Source of the DNA: Corynebacterium sp. P4-C1
GTDB lineage: Bacteria > Actinomycetota > Actinomycetes > Mycobacteriales > Mycobacteriaceae
Direction: 5' to 3'
NCBI RefSeq assembly: GCF_030503595.1
Contig: NZ_CP129966.1
Span: 2,046,001-2,110,000 of the forward strand
Length of the DNA: 64,000 nucleotides
Position numbers and translations under genes: made by a program. The notes under the pieces are model-generated. The model saw only the letters and a list, made by a program, of their open reading frames with translations, was not told the DNA's origin and did not search any database. Each line of letters starts with the position of its first letter. Within the stretch, counting starts at the first letter, position 1. This document shows positions 35,752 through 43,312 of this stretch, one piece after another.

Positions 35752-36921
35752 CTATCCGCCGCTGGAGTCGATTTCGGCTCCGACCGGCACAGTATCGTCT
35801 TCCGGGTCGTCCAACCAGCCGTCGGGGAGTGCCACCTTGGCTGCGGAACCCTGGCGCCCGCGAGCGGAATCCGCCGCTTCAGCGCGCTGGGTGGAGTCGG
35901 CGATGGTGGAAAGTTGGTCGTTCAACTCGGCGAGCGTGGACACGCGCGCTAGCTGACCGCGGAATTCACCGCCGACTGGAAATCCTTTGAGGTACCAGCC
36001 TACGTGTTTGCGCATGTCCCGGCATCCCCTGTCCTCGCCTTCGTGCTGCGCCAGGAGTTCGGCGTGGCGGGCGATGATGCGGGCGACCTCGCCGAGAGTG
36101 GGTTCCTCCGGCACTTCTTCGCCGCGGAGCTGTGCCCCGAGCTGGGCGAACAGCCACGGGCGCCCGAGGCAGCCACGGCCGACGACGACGCCGGCGCAGC
36201 CCGTTTGGTCCATCATGGCCTGTGCGTCGGCGGGCGCGAATATATCTCCGTTTCCGAGGACAGGGACTCCGGTGCCGTCCATGTGCTCGACGAGCCGTGC
36301 GATCTCGCCCCAGTCCGCGTCACCGGAGTAGCGCTGCGCGGCGGTGCGCCCGTGAAGGGTGATGGCGGCGGCTCCGGCATCCGCGGCGATGCGCCCGGCG
36401 TCGAGATGCGTGTGGTGCTCGTCGTCGATGCCGATGCGGAATTTCACGGTCACCGGGATGCCGGTCCCTTCCGTGGCGCGCACGGCCGCGTCGACGATCT
36501 GGCCGTACAGCTTGCGCTTGTAGGGGAGTGCGGAGCCGCCGCCGCGGCGCGTCACTTTCGGCACGGGGCAGCCGAAGTTCATGTCTAAGTGGTCTGCCAT
36601 GTCGTGGTCGACGATGGTGCGCACCGCCCGGTACGTGTACTCGGGATCGACGGTGTAGAGCTGCATCGACCGCGGCGATTCCTGCGGCGCGAACGTGGTC
36701 ATGTGGAGGGTTTTCTCGTTGCCCTCGACGAGCGCGCGGGCCGTGATCATCTCACAGACGTACAGCCCAGACGAGGTGCCCGTCAGTTCTTCCTCGATCT
36801 CGCGGCACAGGACGCGGAACGGCATGTTTGTCACGCCGGCCATCGGCGCGAGGATGACCGGCGAGGCAAGGTTCATGCCGCCTATGCGCAGCTGCGGAAG
36901 AGTAGAAGTCACGTGGCCCAT
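35752..36921 (-). CDS. dus: tRNA-dihydrouridine synthase (DusB-like)
   Basis: A 389-residue FMN enzyme that reduces uridines in the tRNA D-loop. It shows VILAPMAGVTNMPFR (FMN/uridine site), MNFGCPVPKVTRRGGGSAL with the catalytic cysteine, ITLHGRTAAQRYSGDADW and VLGNGDIFAPADA. ATG 36921 has GGGAAGGAAC just upstream; the frame upstream has no family sequence. The C-terminal 50 residues are a low-complexity hydrophilic tail. Confidence 0.92.
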   Translation of the reverse strand: MGHVTSTLPQLRIGGMNLASPVILAPMAGVTNMPFRVLCREIEEELTGTSSGLYVCEMITARALVEGNEKTLHMTTFAPQESPRSMQLYTVDPEYTYRAVRTIVDHDMADHLDMNFGCPVPKVTRRGGGSALPYKRKLYGQIVDAAVRATEGTGIPVTVKFRIGIDDEHHTHLDAGRIAADAGAAAITLHGRTAAQRYSGDADWGEIARLVEHMDGTGVPVLGNGDIFAPADAQAMMDQTGCAGVVVGRGCLGRPWLFAQLGAQLRGEEVPEEPTLGEVARIIARHAELLAQHEGEDRGCRDMRKHVGWYLKGFPVGGEFRGQLARVSTLAELNDQLSTIADSTQRAEAADSARGRQGSAAKVALPDGWLDDPEDDTVPVGAEIDSSGG

Positions 36922-36965
36922 TGTTCCTTCCCACGTCGCGGTCGCACAAACTGACGTGCGCATTC

Positions 36966-36976
36966 GCTTATCGACG
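36966..36976 (+). repeat. 11-mer repeat copy 10 (intergenic)
   Basis: GCTTATCGACG in the 102-bp gap between dus and tRNA-Lys. It is preceded by GCATTC, like the intergenic copy at 47471. Confidence 0.85.
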
Positions 36977-37023
36977 CCCCGATTTCTCCCTACCTCCCCT
37001 TCCCCGCTACCATGTATGCGCAC

Positions 37024-37096
37024 GGGCCTTTAGCTCAGTTGGTAGAGCTACGGACTTTTAATCCGCAGGTCGTGGGTTCGATCCCCACAGGGCCCA
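37024..37096 (+). tRNA. tRNA-Lys (anticodon TTT)
   Basis: Acceptor GGGCCTT/AGGGCCC (37024-37030, 37089-37095, one G-T pair); anticodon loop CTTTTAA gives TTT; T-loop TTCGATC. The outer anticodon-stem pair is A-C. CCA is not encoded (CTG follows). Confidence 0.95.
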
Positions 37097-37178
37097 CTGC
37101 ATCCGGTCCCCGCGGTCGATTTCGATTGCGGGGACTTTTCCGCACCCTGGCCCGCCCTCCGGGCGTAGGGTAGACGGC

Positions 37179-38918
37179 ATGTCCGACGTGAATGAGCCCG
37201 CTGACAACCGTGGCGGCAAGCCCTGGCTGAAGTACTACCCGGAATGGACGGACCATACGCTGGAGTACCCGGAGAAAACGCTCGTCGAGCTTTACGACGA
37301 CAATCTTTCCGCCAACTTCTCCAAAACCGCCACGAATTTCTTCGGGCGCACCATGACCTACGGCGAGCTCGACGTGGAAGTCCGCCGCGCCGCCGACGGT
37401 CTGAAGCGCCTAGGTATCCAGCAGGGCGACCGCGTTGCCATCATGCTGCCGAACTGCCCACAGCACGTGGTGGCGTTTTTCGCGGTGCAGAAGCTCGGTG
37501 CGATCGTCGTGGAGCATAACCCGCTCTACACCGCGCATGAGCTGCGCCCGCAGTTCGCCGACCACGGCGCGCGCATCGCCATCGTGTGGGACAAGGTGGC
37601 GGAGACTGCCACGAAAATCAAGGACGACGACAGCACGGAGCTGGCGATTGTCGTCAGCGTCGACATGACGAAGGCGATGCCGCTGCTGCAGAGGGCGGCG
37701 CTGAAGGTGCCCGTCGGCAAGCTGAAAAAGGCGAGGGAGGAGCTCACCGCACCTGCGGAGGGGACGCTGCCTTGGGAGAAGATCCTGAGCACCCGGAAGG
37801 TGATTCCGCCGCGCGTGCGCACCCCGGACAATATCGAGCTGGACGACCCCGCCCTGGTCCTGTACACCTCCGGCACTACCGGCGCGCCGAAGGGGGCGGC
37901 GCTGACGCACCGCAACCTGATGGCCAATCCGGTGCAGGGCCGCGCGTGGGTGAAAGAACTGCAGGAACCCGGGCAGCGCATGCTCGGCACCTTGCCGTTC
38001 TTCCACGCCTACGGCCTGACGTTCTCTCTGACGCTGACCTTCTTTATCGGCAGCGAGCTCGTCCTTTTGCCCGCCCCATCAATGGATCTGATTATGCGCG
38101 CGGTGAAGAAGACCCCGCCGACTTTCGTTCCCGGCGTGCCCACCGTCTTCGAGCGCATCATCCAGACCGCGCGCGAGAAGAATGTCGACCTCTCTCAGGT
38201 CCAGATCGGGTTCTCCGGTGCTTCGTCGCTGCCGGGCAGCGTCATCGAGGAGTGGGAGGAGGTCACCGGCGGCCGCCTCGTGGAGGGCTACGGCTTGACC
38301 GAGACGTCCCCGATCGTGATCGGCAACCCGGAAAGCGCCGACCGCCGCCCCGGCTACATCGGGATCCCGTTCCCCGACACAGATGTGCGCATTGCCAACC
38401 CGGACGACCTCGACGAAGAGATGCCGTACGGCGAGCCCGGCGAAATCCTCGTCAAGGGGCCACAGGTCTTCGGCGGCTACCTCAATAACCCCGAAGCGAC
38501 CGAGAAGGTCTTCCACGACGGCTGGTTCCGCACCGGTGACATGGGCGTGATGGAAGAAGACGGCTTCATCAAGCTCGTCTCGCGCATCAAGGAGCTCATC
38601 ATCACCGGCGGCTTCAACGTGTACCCAGCGGAGGTGGAGGAGACCCTGCGGGGCCACCGAGATGTCGTCGACGTCGCGGTCGTGGGGCGGCCACGCAGTG
38701 ACGGCTCAGAGGACGTCGTCGCATGCGTCGTCTTGGACCGCGGCGCGGAGATGAACCCGGAGAGCCTCAAAGAATTCGCCCGCGAGAATCTCACCCGCTA
38801 CAAGGTGCCGCGCAGCTTCTACCACTTCGAGGACCTGCCGAAAGACCAGATGGGCAAGGTTCGTCGCCGCGAGGTGCGCGACGAACTCATCGCGCGTCTC
38901 GAGCGCGACAGCGAGTAG
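37179..38918 (+). CDS. fadD: long-chain fatty-acid-CoA ligase
   Basis: A 579-residue adenylate-forming enzyme that activates fatty acids with ATP and CoA. The P-loop YTSGTTGAPKGAALTH, PFFHAYGLT, GYGLTETSP and the hinge region WFRTGDMG...RIKELIITGGFNVYP are all present, and PRSFYHFEDLPKDQMGKVRRREV supplies the C-terminal lysine. TAGGGT (37166-37171) ends 7 nt before ATG 37179, so it looks leaderless. Its stop abuts that of the convergent next gene with no gap. Confidence 0.93.
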   Translation: MSDVNEPADNRGGKPWLKYYPEWTDHTLEYPEKTLVELYDDNLSANFSKTATNFFGRTMTYGELDVEVRRAADGLKRLGIQQGDRVAIMLPNCPQHVVAFFAVQKLGAIVVEHNPLYTAHELRPQFADHGARIAIVWDKVAETATKIKDDDSTELAIVVSVDMTKAMPLLQRAALKVPVGKLKKAREELTAPAEGTLPWEKILSTRKVIPPRVRTPDNIELDDPALVLYTSGTTGAPKGAALTHRNLMANPVQGRAWVKELQEPGQRMLGTLPFFHAYGLTFSLTLTFFIGSELVLLPAPSMDLIMRAVKKTPPTFVPGVPTVFERIIQTAREKNVDLSQVQIGFSGASSLPGSVIEEWEEVTGGRLVEGYGLTETSPIVIGNPESADRRPGYIGIPFPDTDVRIANPDDLDEEMPYGEPGEILVKGPQVFGGYLNNPEATEKVFHDGWFRTGDMGVMEEDGFIKLVSRIKELIITGGFNVYPAEVEETLRGHRDVVDVAVVGRPRSDGSEDVVACVVLDRGAEMNPESLKEFARENLTRYKVPRSFYHFEDLPKDQMGKVRRREVRDELIARLERDSE

Positions 38919-39500
38919 TTAGTCCCACAGGCCGAGGTTCATCAGGATCGCGCCGTCGTCGCGGACGAGCGCGAGATCGCCGTCCTCGGCCGCCGGCAGA
39001 GCGGAAATAATGCGCTGCAACCGCAGCTGGTAGCGCTTTTCTTCGCCGTCGACGGTGAGGGTGCCCACAGAGTTGAGCTTGTCGTGCTCCTCGACCACCA
39101 CGTCGTCGACGTGCACCTGCCCGCCGCCGGTGCCGTGCACGCCGAAAATCGGCTCACCTGTGGAGAAATCCGCGCCATTTTCGCCGCGCAGAATCAGCTG
39201 GACGAACTCCCGGACGGCCACAGGGTCCGCGGTCAACTGCGCGACGGAACGGGGGCCGAGGATGGAGTGGGAAAGGGGGCATAAAGCGTCGTCAAGCGCG
39301 TCTTTTTCCTCGCGGTAGCTGACGCCGCACTGCGTGAGGTTGCCCTCTTCGTCGCGGCCGACGAGCACCTCGATACCGACCTTGTCGTCGCGGTCGACGG
39401 CGCGGTAGGAGCCTTCAAGTTGCGCGATCGACGAGAAACGCGCGGCGATATCGTCTTTGGTGGGGTCCAGTTCAGCATCGTAAATTTTCGCGGTAACCAT
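38919..39500 (-). CDS. maltokinase N-terminal-cap-like protein
   Basis: A 193-residue protein starting MVTAKIYDAELDPTKDD. The sequence (AQLEGSYRAVDRDDKVGIEVLVG ... QCGVSYRE ... SHSILGPRSVAQLTADP) resembles the cap-like domain found at the N-terminus of mycobacterial maltokinases and as free-standing actinobacterial proteins. It has no kinase domain, so it is not itself a kinase. ATG 39500 has TACAGT (complement of 39508-39513) 7 nt upstream. Role unknown. Confidence 0.7.
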   Translation of the reverse strand: MVTAKIYDAELDPTKDDIAARFSSIAQLEGSYRAVDRDDKVGIEVLVGRDEEGNLTQCGVSYREEKDALDDALCPLSHSILGPRSVAQLTADPVAVREFVQLILRGENGADFSTGEPIFGVHGTGGGQVHVDDVVVEEHDKLNSVGTLTVDGEEKRYQLRLQRIISALPAAEDGDLALVRDDGAILMNLGLWD

Positions 39501-39523
39501 GTGTCCCACTGTAGGCTGCGCAC
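39501..39523. promoter_or_regulatory. 23-bp divergent leaderless promoters, cap-like / ZIP gene
   Basis: TACAGT (leftward, complement of 39508-39513) and TAGGCT (rightward, 39512-39517) overlap by two bases in ACTGTAGGCT. This is the same geometry and nearly the same core as the 29414-29435 pair. Spacers are 7 and 6 nt. Confidence 0.65.
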
Positions 39524-40291
39524 ATGACGGCGTTCGCAATTTGCTTGTTCGCAGGCTTATCGACGGCCCTTGGCGGCCTCTTCGTCGCCCTCCAACGGGC
39601 CCCAAGCGAACGTTTCCTGGCGGCGTCCCTCGGCTTCTCTGCGGGCGTGATGCTCTACATCTCGCTCGTCGAGCTGCTCCCTGAAGGTGTCAGCGGGCTC
39701 GAGGAAGCCGGTGTCGCGTCAGCCGGTGTGTGGGGACCAGCCGCGTTTTTCGGCGGCGTGCTGCTCATTGCGGTGATCGACCGTTTCGTGCCTGATGAGA
39801 TCAACCCCCACGAGGAGCCCAGCCCCGCCGCCGCTAGTGCGCGCATGCGCAAAGTCGGCGTCATGACGGCGCTGGCGATCGCAATCCACAATTTCCCCGA
39901 AGGATTCGCCACCTTCTTCGTCGCGCTGCAGGACCCGGTGCTCGCCGCACCGATCGCCGTCGCGATCGCGATCCACAACATCCCCGAAGGCGTCGCCGTC
40001 GCGGTGCCCCTGCGCGAAGCCACCGGCAAGAAGTGGCGCGCCGCCGGGTGGGCCGCGCTGTCCGGCCTTGCCGAACCCCTCGGCGCGATCATCGGGTACC
40101 TCTTCTTGCAGCCCTTCCTCGGGCCTGCCGCGATCGGCGTCACCTTCGCCGCGATCGCAGGAATCATGGTTTTCGTCAGCCTGGACAATCTCCTACCCAC
40201 CGCGATTGCGACGGGCCGCCACCACAGCGCGATCTACGGCGTCGTTGCCGGAATGGCCGTTATGGCCGTAAGCCTTATATTGCTCGCCTAA
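39524..40291 (+). CDS. zupT: ZIP family zinc transporter (ZupT-like)
   Basis: A 255-residue transporter with eight hydrophobic helices. Helices 4 and 5 carry the metal motifs AIHNFPEG and AIHNIPEG, the GufA/ZupT signature. It mediates divalent metal uptake, chiefly zinc, and is a second zinc system in the window besides znuABC, but no Zur-like box is seen before it. The gene contains the 11-mer in a phase that uses a TTA codon. Confidence 0.92.
   Translation: MTAFAICLFAGLSTALGGLFVALQRAPSERFLAASLGFSAGVMLYISLVELLPEGVSGLEEAGVASAGVWGPAAFFGGVLLIAVIDRFVPDEINPHEEPSPAAASARMRKVGVMTALAIAIHNFPEGFATFFVALQDPVLAAPIAVAIAIHNIPEGVAVAVPLREATGKKWRAAGWAALSGLAEPLGAIIGYLFLQPFLGPAAIGVTFAAIAGIMVFVSLDNLLPTAIATGRHHSAIYGVVAGMAVMAVSLILLA
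39555..39565 (+). repeat. 11-mer repeat copy 11
   Basis: GCTTATCGACG in the ZIP gene, read gGC-TTA-TCG-ACG (Gly-Leu-Ser-Thr), a phase unlike the other coding copies, using the leucine codon TTA inside the first membrane helix. Confidence 0.85.
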
Positions 40292-40331
40292 GCTGCTTTC
40301 CGCCCTGTAAGGGCCCATCTATGCTTTCGGT

Positions 40332-40748
40332 ATGGGACTTATTCGACTGATTCTCAACATCATCTGGTTTCTCACCGCCGGCGTCTGGCTGTTTCTGGGC
40401 TACGTCTTGGCGGGCATCATCGCCTGCCTGCTCATCGTGACCATCCCGTTCGGCCTGGCGTCGTTCCGCATCGCAGGCTTTGTCCTCTGGCCGTTCGGCC
40501 GTGAAGTCGTCGACACCGGAAACAGCGGGGGACTGGGTCTGATCGGCAACGTCATCTGGTTCATTGTTGCTGGCCTCTGGCTCGCTATCGGGCACGTCGT
40601 CACCGCGGCAGCGCAGGCCGTGACCATTATCGGTCTGCCGCTGGCCTGGGCCAACCTCAAGCTGATTCCGGTCACGTGCTTCCCGTTCGGTAAGACCGTG
40701 GTCAGCTCGCGCGACGACCGCGCCCGGATGATTCCCGTCGCCCGCTAA
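40332..40748 (+). CDS. YccF domain membrane protein
   Basis: 138 residues with two internally similar halves (LILNIIWFLTAGVWLFLGYVLAGI and LIGNVIWFIVAGLWLAIGHVVTAA), each followed by a short segment ending in PFG (FVLWPFGREVV, TCFPFGKTVV). This is the duplicated YccF inner-membrane domain, whose function is not established. TATGCT (40320-40325) ends 6 nt before the ATG. Confidence 0.88.
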   Translation: MGLIRLILNIIWFLTAGVWLFLGYVLAGIIACLLIVTIPFGLASFRIAGFVLWPFGREVVDTGNSGGLGLIGNVIWFIVAGLWLAIGHVVTAAAQAVTIIGLPLAWANLKLIPVTCFPFGKTVVSSRDDRARMIPVAR

Positions 40749-40799
40749 GCACCCCGCGGGGGTCCTAGGGGCTCAGTTTCGGCCGGGTAACCAGCTCAT

Positions 40800-40829
40800 T
40801 TGGAGGTAAGTCGGACGCAGGCTTACGAT
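40800..40829 (+). promoter_or_regulatory. promoter of the tRNA-Glu/tRNA-Asp unit
   Basis: TTGGAG (40800-40805) and TACGAT (40824-40829) are spaced 18 bp apart, about 24 bp before the first tRNA base. No other candidate was seen in this 104-bp gap, which also has a small CCCCGCGGGG hairpin just after yccF. Confidence 0.5.
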
Positions 40830-40852
40830 AGTCGAGCTGTCTAACAGCGTGT

Positions 40853-40925
40853 GCCCCCATCGTCTAGAGGCCTAGGACTCCGCCCTTTCACGGCGGCAAC
40901 ACGGGTTCGAATCCCGTTGGGGGTA
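40853..40925 (+). tRNA. tRNA-Glu (anticodon TTC)
   Basis: Acceptor GCCCCCA/TGGGGGT (40853-40859, 40918-40924, first pair G-T); anticodon stem CCGCC/GGCGG with loop CTTTCAC gives TTC. CCA is encoded at 40926-40928. It lies 4 nt before tRNA-Asp. Confidence 0.96.
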
Positions 40926-40929
40926 CCAC

Positions 40930-41003
40930 GGCCCTGTGGCGCAGTTGGTTAGCGCGCCGCCCTGTCACGGCGGAGGTCGCGGGTTCAAGTCCCGTCAGGG
41001 TCG
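40930..41003 (+). tRNA. tRNA-Asp copy 1 (anticodon GTC)
   Basis: Acceptor GGCCCTG/CAGGGTC (40930-40936, 40996-41002); loop CTGTCAC gives GTC; CCA encoded at 41004-41006. Identical through its full length to a second gene at 42722-42795, so the segment between is bounded by 75-bp direct repeats. Confidence 0.97.
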
Positions 41004-41008
41004 CCATG

Positions 41009-41036
41009 TGCCCCGAGGTTTTCCTCGGGGCATTTT
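41009..41036 (+). terminator. terminator after tRNA-Asp copy 1
   Basis: TGCCCCGAGG (41009-41018) pairs with CCTCGGGGCA (41023-41032) around a TTTT loop and is followed by TTTT. An 11-mer repeat begins at the next base. Confidence 0.85.
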
Positions 41037-41047
41037 GCTTATCGACG
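41037..41047 (+). repeat. 11-mer repeat copy 12 (intergenic)
   Basis: GCTTATCGACG directly after the T-run of the tRNA terminator, preceded by CATTTT. Confidence 0.85.
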
Positions 41048-41370
41048 ATCACACTCCCCCTAATCGCCCCCCACCGCTGCAGCCGACGTGGGCGCCAACG
41101 AGAATAACCTCCGGAATATCTCGGTCGAGAGCCCGCAACGGCGCCTCACCGTATTCGCCGGGTTATCCGAGTTCGGCAGGTCTTTGCAGGTGTTCGAACA
41201 CCGTCGTTGATCGGCTGGTTGTTGCCAAAAAATTTTCGGGGTTATGGAACCGCAGTTCGCGCCGTCTTTTTGCGTGTTAGCTCTGTGCTGAATTGTGGAT
41301 AACTCGAGTTATCCACAGGGTTTTTCGCCGTCTATGTCGTTTGTTCTTGACTGCGTTTAGCGTGTGTGTC
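41048..41370 (+). promoter_or_regulatory. HNH gene upstream region with DnaA-box palindrome
   Basis: A 323-bp non-coding stretch. At 41294-41317 lies a perfect 24-bp palindrome made of TGTGGATAA and TTATCCACA, two inverted exact DnaA-box-like 9-mers flanking CTCGAG. Nearer the gene, TAGCGT (41358-41363) ends 7 nt before ATG 41371 and is a leaderless-type -10. The remainder is lower in G+C than the flanks and shows no other recognisable element. Confidence 0.7.
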
Positions 41371-42441
41371 ATGAGCGATTTTGACGCGCTTCTTGGTTCT
41401 CTTGGCAGTCCGATGGAGATCCTGGCTGGTTTCGACCGTCAGGCTGCTTGTGCTGCCGGCGTCAAGCCTGCCACGTATGTGGAGTGGGAGAAGGCTCACG
41501 AGGTGTATTTCGGTGCGACGCGGTTTAAGCGGCAGCAGGCGCAGGCGGTGCGTATTGCGCGTCAGACGGGCAAGTCGTTGGATCAGATTCTGTTCATCGA
41601 GCAGCAGGTTAAAGCCGCCGGGTCTGACGGCGAAAAATGGAAACTCCGCCTTTCCCTGATGTCCGTGCGGGGTAATTATGAGACGTTGAAGCGCCGCGCC
41701 GAAGAGATTGTTCCTGAGCCTGATAAGCCCGCTCCGGAGTCGTCGGTGCGTTTCGGCCGATCGCGCAAAGGCAAGCGGACGTTTAGCGCCACCGGTGACG
41801 ACCGCGATATCGCCGCCCTTGAGCACGCCCTGCGGAAAAACCTGGATGCGGATCGTCCTGAGGGGCCGCAGATGTATGAGGCGTTCCACGACCTGCTCCA
41901 CAATGAGGGGGCTGTCGCTGCCGCGGTGCCGCGTCCGTTGGTGCAGATCCCGCTTCCGGACTATGTGAAGATCCTCGCCGGTCAAGGCGATGAGACCATC
42001 CTGGGCCTATCGGATGGCACGACGATGATGGGTGCGGAGTATTTGATGCACCACCACTCGAAGGATCTGGAGGTGGCGTTGTTCCACCCGCAGGCCGGTG
42101 CGGTGAACTTGTACAGCACCAAACGCTTCGCCAACACCAAGCAGCGGGATCTGGCGCGTGCGACGTTGACGACGTGCCCGGTGCCGGATTGCCGGCACGC
42201 TGCCGATAATTGCGAGGTCCACCACATCACCCCGTGGGCCCGCGGTGGGCCGACGAATATGAATAACTTGTCGGTGTTGTGCAGGTATCACAACCGCACC
42301 AACGACGATGACCCTAACCGGAACCACAGGGGTCGAATACGGATGCGCGGCGGGACCCCAGTGTGGGTCTCACCGCGCGGAACACCGGTACCGAACACCA
42401 CACACCAGTTTGGTGCAATGCACCTCCTGTTCGGGACATAG
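41371..42441 (+). CDS. HNH endonuclease-signature protein
   Basis: 356 residues. The C-terminal HNH/zinc motif is CPVPDCRHAADNCEVHH followed by ITPWARGGPTNMNNLSVLCRYHN, with paired cysteines and the H-N-H residues. The N-terminal helical part (about 1-130) resembles the DUF222-associated regions of actinobacterial HNH genes that occur in several genomic copies; no phage terminase or restriction partner is next to it. ATG 41371 was chosen over 41293. The gene lies between the two tRNA-Asp copies, which suggests it was acquired. Activity and target are unknown. Confidence 0.85.
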   Translation: MSDFDALLGSLGSPMEILAGFDRQAACAAGVKPATYVEWEKAHEVYFGATRFKRQQAQAVRIARQTGKSLDQILFIEQQVKAAGSDGEKWKLRLSLMSVRGNYETLKRRAEEIVPEPDKPAPESSVRFGRSRKGKRTFSATGDDRDIAALEHALRKNLDADRPEGPQMYEAFHDLLHNEGAVAAAVPRPLVQIPLPDYVKILAGQGDETILGLSDGTTMMGAEYLMHHHSKDLEVALFHPQAGAVNLYSTKRFANTKQRDLARATLTTCPVPDCRHAADNCEVHHITPWARGGPTNMNNLSVLCRYHNRTNDDDPNRNHRGRIRMRGGTPVWVSPRGTPVPNTTHQFGAMHLLFGT

Positions 42442-42721
42442 CCGAAGGGCACACACCGGGGCGAAGCATGCTCAACGGCCACTTCCGGGCGCCAACACCA
42501 CACCGACATTGCGATCACGCACGCCCACCGGCCACTTCCGCGCTCCTGAAAACTAGCGCATGAGATCGCGGCCGTACTCGAGAGGTTCAAGACTCTTTTC
42601 GGGGTGCTTGAAATAGGCTATGTAATGCAGGTTTGTAATGCTTCGCGAGCCCTGTGTAGAGTATCAATTCGTGCAAGACGCGGAAATTGAAGAGCCGCGG
42701 AAGTGCGAAATAAGAGAATAA
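42442..42721. repeat. HNH downstream gap with short direct repeat
   Basis: CGGCCACTTCCG occurs at 42476-42487 and again at 42529-42540. Further on, GTAATGC occurs twice 15 bp apart (starting 42621 and 42636). TAGAGT (42656-42661) may be the -10 for tRNA-Asp copy 2. No coding gene is supported. Confidence 0.5.
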
Positions 42722-42795
42722 GGCCCTGTGGCGCAGTTGGTTAGCGCGCCGCCCTGTCACGGCGGAGGTCGCGGGTTCAAGTCCCGTCAGGGTCG
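42722..42795 (+). tRNA. tRNA-Asp copy 2 (anticodon GTC)
   Basis: Same sequence as copy 1 over all 74 bases plus the following C. CCA is not encoded here (CTG follows), unlike copy 1. It lies 42 bp before tRNA-Phe. Confidence 0.96.
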
Positions 42796-42837
42796 CTGAA
42801 CTGTTGTTGCGTGTTCGTTCACGCGGCGTACGGTTCC

Positions 42838-42910
42838 GGCCAGATAGCTCAGTTGGTAGAGCACACGCCTGAAAAGTGTGGGGTCGCCAGTTCGATCCTG
42901 GCTCTGGCCA
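42838..42910 (+). tRNA. tRNA-Phe (anticodon GAA)
   Basis: Acceptor GGCCAGA/TCTGGCC (42838-42844, 42903-42909); anticodon stem CACGC/GTGTG with loop CTGAAAA gives GAA; CCA encoded at 42911-42913. Confidence 0.97.
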
Positions 42911-42918
42911 CCACTACG

Positions 42919-42950
42919 AAGTCCTCCCGCAATCGCAGGAGGACTTTTTT
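42919..42950 (+). terminator. terminator after tRNA-Phe
   Basis: AAGTCCTCC (42919-42927) pairs with GGAGGACTT (42938-42946) and runs into TTTTTT. Confidence 0.9.
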
Positions 42951-43013
42951 CCTATGATGGGAGGCTCCGAATTTCATGCCGGGTGAGTTCCCGGAACTAC
43001 GAAGGAGTTGGAT

Positions 43014-43304
43014 ATGGCTGAGCAGAATTTTGACGTCGAGCACCGTGAAGCGGATAAGCAGTATGTCATCAACGTCGACGGTGAGCGGGCCGGCTTCGCG
43101 GATTACCGCGACGCCGACGAAACCACGCGCGATTTCAACCACACGGTCATCGACCCGAAATTTCGGGGCCAGGGCCTGTCCGGGAAGCTCGTGAAAGCAG
43201 CTCTCGACGACACCCGCACCGCTGGCAAGAAGATCATCCCGACATGCTCCGCTGTGGAGCACTTCGTGGAGAAGAACGCTGACTACAAGGATCTGGTCGC
43301 GTAA
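43014..43304 (+). CDS. short GNAT-type N-acetyltransferase (YidJ-like)
   Basis: 96 residues, much shorter than standard GNAT enzymes. It keeps the acetyl-CoA loop as DPKFRGQGLSGKLVKAALDDTR and a C-terminal CSAVEHFVEKNADYKDLV that matches the compact YjdJ/YidJ acetyltransferase group. The target is unknown. GAAGGAG at 43001-43007 sets the ATG at 43014; the TTG at 43008 overlaps the end of that site. Confidence 0.88.
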   Translation: MAEQNFDVEHREADKQYVINVDGERAGFADYRDADETTRDFNHTVIDPKFRGQGLSGKLVKAALDDTRTAGKKIIPTCSAVEHFVEKNADYKDLVA

Positions 43305-43312
43305 GCGCCGAA

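Noticed and set aside
42476..42540. CRISPR-like repeat from the two CGGCCACTTCCG copies
   Set aside because: Only two copies of 12 bp, no regular spacer series and no cas genes in the window.
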